Of a DNA stretch of 28,660 nt, positions 24,325-28,660 are shown one piece after another. The notes below the pieces were generated by a model. That model made no database searches, was not told the origin of the DNA, and saw only the letters and a list, made by a program, of their open reading frames with translations. Numbering within the stretch: position 1 is the first letter of the stretch; each line of letters opens with the position of its first letter. The translations under genes were made by a program, and so were the position numbers. Where the stretch lies: NCBI GenBank assembly GCA_023647555.1, contig JALRLY010000255.1, forward strand, positions 1-28,660. The letters are read 5' to 3'. This stretch comes from Pancytospora philotis. Its lineage: Eukaryota; Microsporidia.

Positions 24325-24608
24325 CGGGTTCTTTGAGGTGCGCGAGGTGTTGGGAGTCTCTGCGCACTGCCTGGGATGCTATCGGTAATCGTATTCGTAT
24401 AGCTGGGCGATTTCTGCTGGTGCAGACCGGGCGTAATTTTTCAGTAACTAACGGTATGCTGCCCAAAAAAGACTAAGACGCATGCATCACAGTGGATGCT
24501 GTGACATGCGTCCAGGACAACTGTGTGTTGTACACAATCGTAAAAATAGTTCACATCGACCGCAAAAGTGAAAGTGCGCAACGGCATGCCGTGCATCGCC
24601 GTGGAATC
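24325..24608. other. Divergent spacer between CCT2 and primase genes
   Basis: No gene seen. It holds the long hairpin at 24477-24512. Confidence 0.4.
24477..24512. repeat. 14-bp hairpin / imperfect palindrome
   Basis: GACGCATG (24477-24484) pairs with CATGCGTC (24505-24512). After a two-base bulge, TCACAG (24487-24492) pairs with CTGTGA (24499-24504), with the loop TGGATG. No T-tract follows, so it is not a bacterial-type terminator. Confidence 0.65.
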
Positions 24609-24616
24609 AAAATTTT
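24609..24616 (+). promoter_or_regulatory. AAATTT element of the primase gene
   Basis: AAAATTTT, 17 bases before the ATG at 24634. It argues against the in-frame ATG at 24586. Confidence 0.5.
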
Positions 24617-24633
24617 GGGATTTGGTCGTCCCG

Positions 24634-25800
24634 ATGAACACGCTGACGGGGAGCAACCAGGGCGCGGCGCTTTCTTTCTACACGGCGCTGCCGACGGAAC
24701 AGCTCAACTACGAGGAGTTCAAGGAGTACGCGCAGGCCCGCCTCAAGCTGCTGCGGCGGGTGGAGAACAACATCAAGGACACGCACACCATCAGGACCAT
24801 GGAGGAGGACCTGGTGGGCCACGCCTGCCTCAAGCTGATCTGCTGCCAGAGCCGCTGGGCCGCGATCTGGTTCGTCAATATGGAGACGCAGCTCTTCAGG
24901 CTGCGGCTGGACAAGAACGCCGCCGAGATGAAGCGCTTCTTCGCCGAGAAGTTCTGGCCGCACGTGCGCGCCGATGAGGGCAGGCCCGGCGTGGTAGACG
25001 GCGGCGCCGCGTATGATCCGGCGTATCTGCACAGCGCGCGGTTCATCCACGACACGAGGGTGCACTTCTCGCAGTGCTCGGACCTGCTGCCCAGGCGCAT
25101 CTACGCGCTCGAGCGCGGGTTCTTCGAGTTCAACGACGACGTGATGCGCTCCTGGCTCATCTGCGAGTTCCGGCGGTACACGAGCGCGCGCGTGAACGCG
25201 CTCTACGAGCAGCTGGTCCTGGTGCCCGACGACCGGCTGGAGCGGCTGGCCGGCGACTTCTTCTCGCGCGGCACCGCCGAGGGTGCCACCGACAAGGAGG
25301 TGCTCGCGAAGGACAAGCACTTCCCGCTCTGCATGCAGGGGCTGCTCGAAAAGCTCCGGGCGCAGAAGCGCCTCAAGTACAACGACCGCCAGGCGCTGTG
25401 TCTGTTCCTCAAGGACATCGGGCTGCCGCTCGACAGCACCATCCACTTCTTCCGCACGCACTTCAACGTGCCGCTGGAGCAGTTCAACAAGGAGTACCTC
25501 TACTCCATCCGCCACAACTACGGCCTCGAGGGCAAGCGCGCCAACTACTCCTCGTTCAGCTGCGCCAAGCTGATGGGGCTGGCGAGCGACCCCAGCTCGT
25601 TCGGCTGCCCGTTCGTCAAGAACGCCGAGTATGTCCGCAGCCACACGGACATCGAGGACCTCGGCGGCGACGCGCACGCGTGCTGCAGCAAGACCGGCGC
25701 CAAAAGCGCGGGGCACGACCTGGACGGCCCGTTCGCAACGCCCGCCGAGTACTTCAGGCTGTGCGAGAAGGCGGCCGACGGCTCTGCTGCCGCGCAGTAG
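24634..25800 (+). CDS. PRI2: DNA primase large subunit
   Basis: A 388-residue partner of the catalytic primase subunit in the Pol alpha-primase complex, which starts DNA chains with RNA primers. The C-terminal iron-sulphur domain is diagnostic: the four cluster cysteines are at about 233 (FPLCMQ), 310 (FSCAKLM), 325 (GCPF) and 350 (HACC). Between them lie ALCLFLKDIGL, FFRTHF and YSIRHNYGLEGKRANYSSF, the last block contacting template and primer. The N-terminal half has the family's YEEFKEYAQARLKLLR and LPRRIYALERG regions. It is shorter than the usual 500 or so. The start at 24634 is preferred because AAAATTTT lies upstream of it; in-frame ATG 24586 is before the element. Confidence 0.94.
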   Translation: MNTLTGSNQGAALSFYTALPTEQLNYEEFKEYAQARLKLLRRVENNIKDTHTIRTMEEDLVGHACLKLICCQSRWAAIWFVNMETQLFRLRLDKNAAEMKRFFAEKFWPHVRADEGRPGVVDGGAAYDPAYLHSARFIHDTRVHFSQCSDLLPRRIYALERGFFEFNDDVMRSWLICEFRRYTSARVNALYEQLVLVPDDRLERLAGDFFSRGTAEGATDKEVLAKDKHFPLCMQGLLEKLRAQKRLKYNDRQALCLFLKDIGLPLDSTIHFFRTHFNVPLEQFNKEYLYSIRHNYGLEGKRANYSSFSCAKLMGLASDPSSFGCPFVKNAEYVRSHTDIEDLGGDAHACCSKTGAKSAGHDLDGPFATPAEYFRLCEKAADGSAAAQ

Positions 25801-26053
25801 CGTCAACATCATAGTAAAATATTACTGGTATCAATTTTGGAGCACCGCTCACACGCATGTAGCGCCGTACTTGCTTATGAAGGCCGGGTGGGTGCCAAGA
25901 ACCCTGTTAAAACGCACAAGGCATTGGGGATCTATTTAATAACATTGTATAGCTGTTTGATTGTGATCTCAGGGCCATGCATGGTTCTTTTTATGAGCTG
26001 TTGGCCATAGCGTGACTAGTTGCTGCTGTCTTACAACTGGATTATGCGCGCTC
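25801..26053. other. Convergent spacer
   Basis: About 250 bases between converging genes. No gene, tRNA or repeat is seen beyond a short palindrome CCATGCATGG near 25975. Confidence 0.4.
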
Positions 26054-26359
26054 CTACTGCTGCGAGTCGCGGTTCAAGCTCTGCGTCATTATCATTCTTT
26101 CGCCATCGCAGAAGGTGCCGATCTCGAAGCCCACTTTCCGTATGAAGTAGCTCTTGCCCGTATTTTCGTAGTTTGGGAACTGCGTGTCTGCCGCCTGCGC
26201 GCCGAACGCGGGTGCCGAGTCGCCTGCGTTGGTCTGCGCAGGCTCCGCGTCGCTCATATCCCAGGAGTCCTCCTGCCCGGCGAAAACCGTCGAATCGACC
26301 GCTGTGAAGTCTTTTGCGCCGACGCTGAAGTTCCGCTCCTCCGACTCGCTGTGCTCCAT
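26054..26359 (-). CDS. Small acidic orphan protein, 101 aa
   Basis: A 101-residue protein with an acidic, low-hydrophobicity N-terminal half (EHSESEERNF, VFAGQEDSWDMSDAE) and a more ordered C-terminal half (GKSYFIRKVGFEIGTFCDGE then RMIMTQS). No family is recognised. The N-terminus looks disordered and could be an interaction segment. It is supported as a gene by AAAAATTACCC directly before the ATG on the minus strand and by GC-rich codon use. It is divergent from the next gene, which starts about 175 bases away. Confidence 0.55.
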   Translation of the reverse strand: MEHSESEERNFSVGAKDFTAVDSTVFAGQEDSWDMSDAEPAQTNAGDSAPAFGAQAADTQFPNYENTGKSYFIRKVGFEIGTFCDGERMIMTQSLNRDSQQ

Positions 26360-26363
26360 GGGT

Positions 26364-26370
26364 AATTTTT
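26364..26370 (-). promoter_or_regulatory. AAATT element of the acidic orphan gene
   Basis: AAAAATT on the minus strand, four bases before the ATG; a weaker form of the common element. Confidence 0.4.
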
Positions 26371-26505
26371 GCCGCCTATTCTTCGCAGCAGCGGCGATGC
26401 GCGGCTGAGAAGGTCGAGGCGGAGAGCGGGCCTATAAGTAAATTGATTGAAGGTATAACAGCCCTATGTATCCAGCGTTTTTGACCCACGCTGCCTGGCC
26501 GCCCG

Positions 26506-26515
26506 AAAATAATTT
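26506..26515 (+). promoter_or_regulatory. Possible AAATTT-like element of the 324-aa orphan
   Basis: AAAATAATTT, 19 bases before the ATG at 26535. Another partial match, GTAAATTGA, lies near 26439 before the ATG at 26466. Confidence 0.3.
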
Positions 26516-26534
26516 GCATGCGCTTGGCGCACCC

Positions 26535-27509
26535 ATGAAGATCGATGCGTCCGAGTACCCGGTCGAGCGGGCGGTGATCCTCGCCGGCGAGGAGGGCTGC
26601 GTGCACAATGCGCCGCTGTCGAGCCTGGAGGATGTGTGGAATAGGCTGGCCCTCGAGAGCGCCGCGCGGGTCGAGACCGAGCACAAAGACGCCGTGCAGG
26701 AGAACAACTTCTACAAGGAGCTCGCCTGCGCGCGGGTCGAGAACGAAACGGCGCTCGAGACGTACAGGCTCGTCGCGCAGGGGATAGTCGCCGAGTACCC
26801 TGCGCAGTCCTACAAGCCGAAGCCGGCCTGCATCAAGCAGTTCACCCTGGCCGAGGTGCGGCGCATCATAAAGACGAGGCGCGACGAACTGATGGCCAGC
26901 ATGCGCGACGAGCAGAAGGTGTACGAGCAGGCCAAGAGCATCAAGTACAATGTAAAGCTGGTTAACGGGGAGCTGCGGGTCTACTTTGACCATGAAAAGT
27001 ACACCAGCCTCACCAAGGCAGGCGCCGGATCGGACCGCAAGCCCAAGGGCCTCTCGTGCACGATTGTATACAGGGGGATCAGACTAGAAGGATACGCCGC
27101 CTGCGCGCCTCTCAGCGGGTACGAGGAGGCCGAGGAGCTGCACCGCGAAGAGTCTCTGCTGCAGACCTTCAGGCGAGGCGAGACGGCAATCGAGATCGCC
27201 CAGAGCGTCTCTGAAAACAGAAACCCGCTCTGTCTGTTCGTGCTTGCAGAGCTCAAAGGCGGCAAGCCGCTCGCACGGCTGTTTGCCGAAATCATCGTGC
27301 GGATGTCTGCGTTCTTTCTCTCGAGCTTTCTCAGAGGCTGCGAGGAGATCAGATACGTAAATGCGCCCGGTGCACTGCTGAGCGACGGCCGCCCCGCGGT
27401 TTTCTTTGCCGTCCCGTACGAGAAGTGCGTGTATAAGGTCGTGCGCGGGCCACTCGGCTTCAATATTTACCTGAACGGACACCAGATTAGCTTCAAGAGC
27501 TGGAAGTAG
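26535..27509 (+). CDS. Orphan protein, about 324 aa
   Basis: No family is recognised. The first half (about 25-140) is rich in charged residues and looks helical, possibly coiled coil (ETEHKDAVQENNFYKELA, EVRRIIKTRRDELM). The second half looks like a mixed alpha/beta fold: YNVKLVNGELRVYFD, CTIVYRGIRLEGYAAC, then a helical FAEIIVRMSAFFLSSF and a final strand region VYKVVRGPLGFNIYLNGHQI. Codon use is GC-rich like the housekeeping genes. The start is uncertain. 26535 follows AAAATAATTT and begins GC-rich coding; in-frame ATG 26466 would add 23 residues of less typical composition. ATTAAA follows the stop by about 35 bases. Confidence 0.7.
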   Translation: MKIDASEYPVERAVILAGEEGCVHNAPLSSLEDVWNRLALESAARVETEHKDAVQENNFYKELACARVENETALETYRLVAQGIVAEYPAQSYKPKPACIKQFTLAEVRRIIKTRRDELMASMRDEQKVYEQAKSIKYNVKLVNGELRVYFDHEKYTSLTKAGAGSDRKPKGLSCTIVYRGIRLEGYAACAPLSGYEEAEELHREESLLQTFRRGETAIEIAQSVSENRNPLCLFVLAELKGGKPLARLFAEIIVRMSAFFLSSFLRGCEEIRYVNAPGALLSDGRPAVFFAVPYEKCVYKVVRGPLGFNIYLNGHQISFKSWK

Positions 27510-27816
27510 ACCTCACTGATTTCAGACTGTGCTGGCTGCTGGTTATTAAATTTACAAGAATACAAGCTTTAATCAATCACCTGTTTTACAGCAGCGTGCA
27601 GCTGCTTCTGAAACACACCAGTGCCAATAGTTGCCCAGGTCCTCTTGCGTGCATATCAGCGCATCGGGAAGCGCTAACTTGGTATTCCTTCTTTCGATAC
27701 TACGGAGATGGCCAGTGCTCCTCGATGGGCTTATTTCTCTTCTTGCTGAATCTCGAGGCTGAGTAACGCCCGCCCCAAGTTTCAGAATATAAAACGGCGC
27801 CGCAGATGAAAACAGC
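27510..27816. other. Spacer upstream of the SNARE gene
   Basis: About 300 bases. A 91-codon minus-strand frame here (27848-27573) overlaps the SNARE start and has no supporting signal. ATATAAAA at about 27786 may be a TATA box for the SNARE gene. Confidence 0.4.
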
Positions 27817-28530
27817 ATGATCGTGGACAAGAGTGCGTACTTCCACAAGATGCGCGTGGGCCAGCCGCACAGCGTATGCTACACCTCGCTCGACCACATT
27901 CGCGACGAAATAACGAGGCTAAATGTTGCGATTTCTGGGCTCCGGCGCAAGCTGGACCGGCAGGCGCTGCCGTCCTTCGCGTCGCGCATGCGGAAGACCC
28001 AGGAAATCAACACGTGCAAAGAGAACATCAACGCAGCGATACGCACCCTCGATACCCACATCAAGAGCATTGCGTTTGCCGAGGAGCGCATGGCCATCGC
28101 GGCGCAGTCGTACTTCCTCACGATGCTCAAGCGAATCGTCATGCTGTACCGCACAGTCCAACGCGAGAGCATGCGCGGCCCCGAGCTCTACGGCGAGGGC
28201 GTGCAGCCGGGCGCGGCGCCCGCAGAGTGCAGCATGCTGCAGCGGACGATCAGCCAGACAACGCAGATCCGCCAGAGCATCTACAGCCTCACGAACGTGC
28301 TGCTCGAGCTGAAGCTGGCGCTCAAGAACCAGAGCACGACCATCGACCGGATCGACTTCTTCTTTGACCAGTCGAACTTCTACCTGGAGGAGGCCAACAA
28401 GGAAATAGCCAAGATACCGAGCTGCCTCGACAAGTACAAGGACGGCGCGATCTGCGCTCTGCTCTATCTGGTGTGCGTGCTGCTCATCCTCATACTGATC
28501 AAAACTGCCCGGAGAAATGGGGTATTCTAG
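27817..28530 (+). CDS. Qa-type SNARE (syntaxin family)
   Basis: A 237-residue tail-anchored protein. The SNARE motif lies at about 145-205 (TTQIRQSIYSLTNVLLELKL then ALKNQSTTIDRIDFFFDQS), with Gln at the central zero layer followed by the DRID signature of Qa SNAREs. One membrane helix (about 209-228, ALLYLVCVLLILILI) is followed by a nine-residue basic tail, so the protein should be inserted by its C-terminus with the motif in the cytosol. The N-terminal 130 residues are helical and could form the regulatory Habc bundle. The DRID context resembles Tlg2/syntaxin-16, but Sed5 or Ufe1 are not excluded. No AAATTT element is seen next to the ATG. A possible TATA box lies about 30 bases upstream. 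Confidence 0.8.
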   Translation: MIVDKSAYFHKMRVGQPHSVCYTSLDHIRDEITRLNVAISGLRRKLDRQALPSFASRMRKTQEINTCKENINAAIRTLDTHIKSIAFAEERMAIAAQSYFLTMLKRIVMLYRTVQRESMRGPELYGEGVQPGAAPAECSMLQRTISQTTQIRQSIYSLTNVLLELKLALKNQSTTIDRIDFFFDQSNFYLEEANKEIAKIPSCLDKYKDGAICALLYLVCVLLILILIKTARRNGVF

Positions 28531-28660
28531 ATCCCGCGCTGCGATGGCCAAGGCTTTGCAATCTTGTCCCCATATGGCCAAACGTAAGCACCCCGCTAGC
28601 CTTCCAACGGAGTGATCTGCTACCGGGCACCATCGTCATAAATGAGCACTAATATGAATA
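28531..28660. other. Right-edge spacer, possible start of another gene
   Basis: No gene can be called. ATGGCCAAACGTAAGC at 28574 resembles the opening of a ribosomal protein gene with an early intron (donor-like GTAAGC), but the window ends before this could be tested. Confidence 0.2.

Noticed and set aside
22795..24336. 513-codon plus-strand frame antisense to CCT2
   Set aside because: Antisense artefact; CCT2 is unmistakable on the minus strand.
27573..27848. 91-codon minus-strand frame overlapping the SNARE start
   Set aside because: Overlaps a well-supported gene and has no signal of its own.
1..28660. CRISPR arrays, insertion sequences, rRNA
   Set aside because: No regularly spaced repeats, transposase motifs or rRNA-like stretches were seen.

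Overview
The window looks like chromosomal DNA of a very compact eukaryote, most probably a microsporidian. The visible reasons are: intron-free genes packed head to tail or head to head; proteins shorter than their usual eukaryotic relatives (Rad26/CSB of 638 aa, ESF1 of 225 aa, SDS22 of 222 aa, Nic96 of 647 aa); strongly diverged histones H3 and H4; an AAATTT-like element a few bases upstream of most start codons; and AATAAA signals that often overlap the stop codon. The housekeeping genes are GC-rich, especially at third codon positions, which is unusual for this group. It also produces long meaningless antisense frames. I cannot name the species.

Layout. 1-6314 is a dense block: a partial gene (-), a small histone-fold protein (-) divergent from ESF1 (+), mRNA capping guanylyltransferase (+), Pus7/TruD pseudouridine synthase (-) and Rad26/CSB-type Snf2 ATPase (-). 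6315-11321 is an AT-richer accessory island of about 5 kb: diverged direct repeats with matching hairpins, possible decayed reading frames, an orphan four-helix membrane protein, and two tandem paralogous orphan genes sharing a strongly conserved N-terminal leader. 11322-17627 holds DNA polymerase delta (-) and a Na,K-ATPase-like P-type protein (+) whose catalytic signatures are lost. 17776-19399 is a divergent H3/H4 pair with a hairpin-rich spacer and E2F/MBF-like sites. 19745-24306 holds Nic96/Nup93, SDS22 and CCT-beta (all -). 24634-28530 holds DNA primase large subunit (+), an acidic orphan (-), an orphan of about 324 aa (+) and a Qa-type SNARE (+).

How the genes relate. Most are core functions with no operon logic: replication (Pol delta, primase, histones), transcription and repair (Rad26, capping enzyme, possible TAF-like fold), RNA modification and ribosome assembly (Pus7, ESF1), nuclear pore, chaperonin, phosphatase control and vesicle fusion. 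The points most worth a second look are the apparently inactive Na,K-ATPase paralog, the leader-sharing paralog pair in the accessory island, hairpins that change on both arms between repeat copies, and an interleaved inverted repeat (pseudoknot topology) at 11167-11205. All identifications are from reading motifs; no database search was run.
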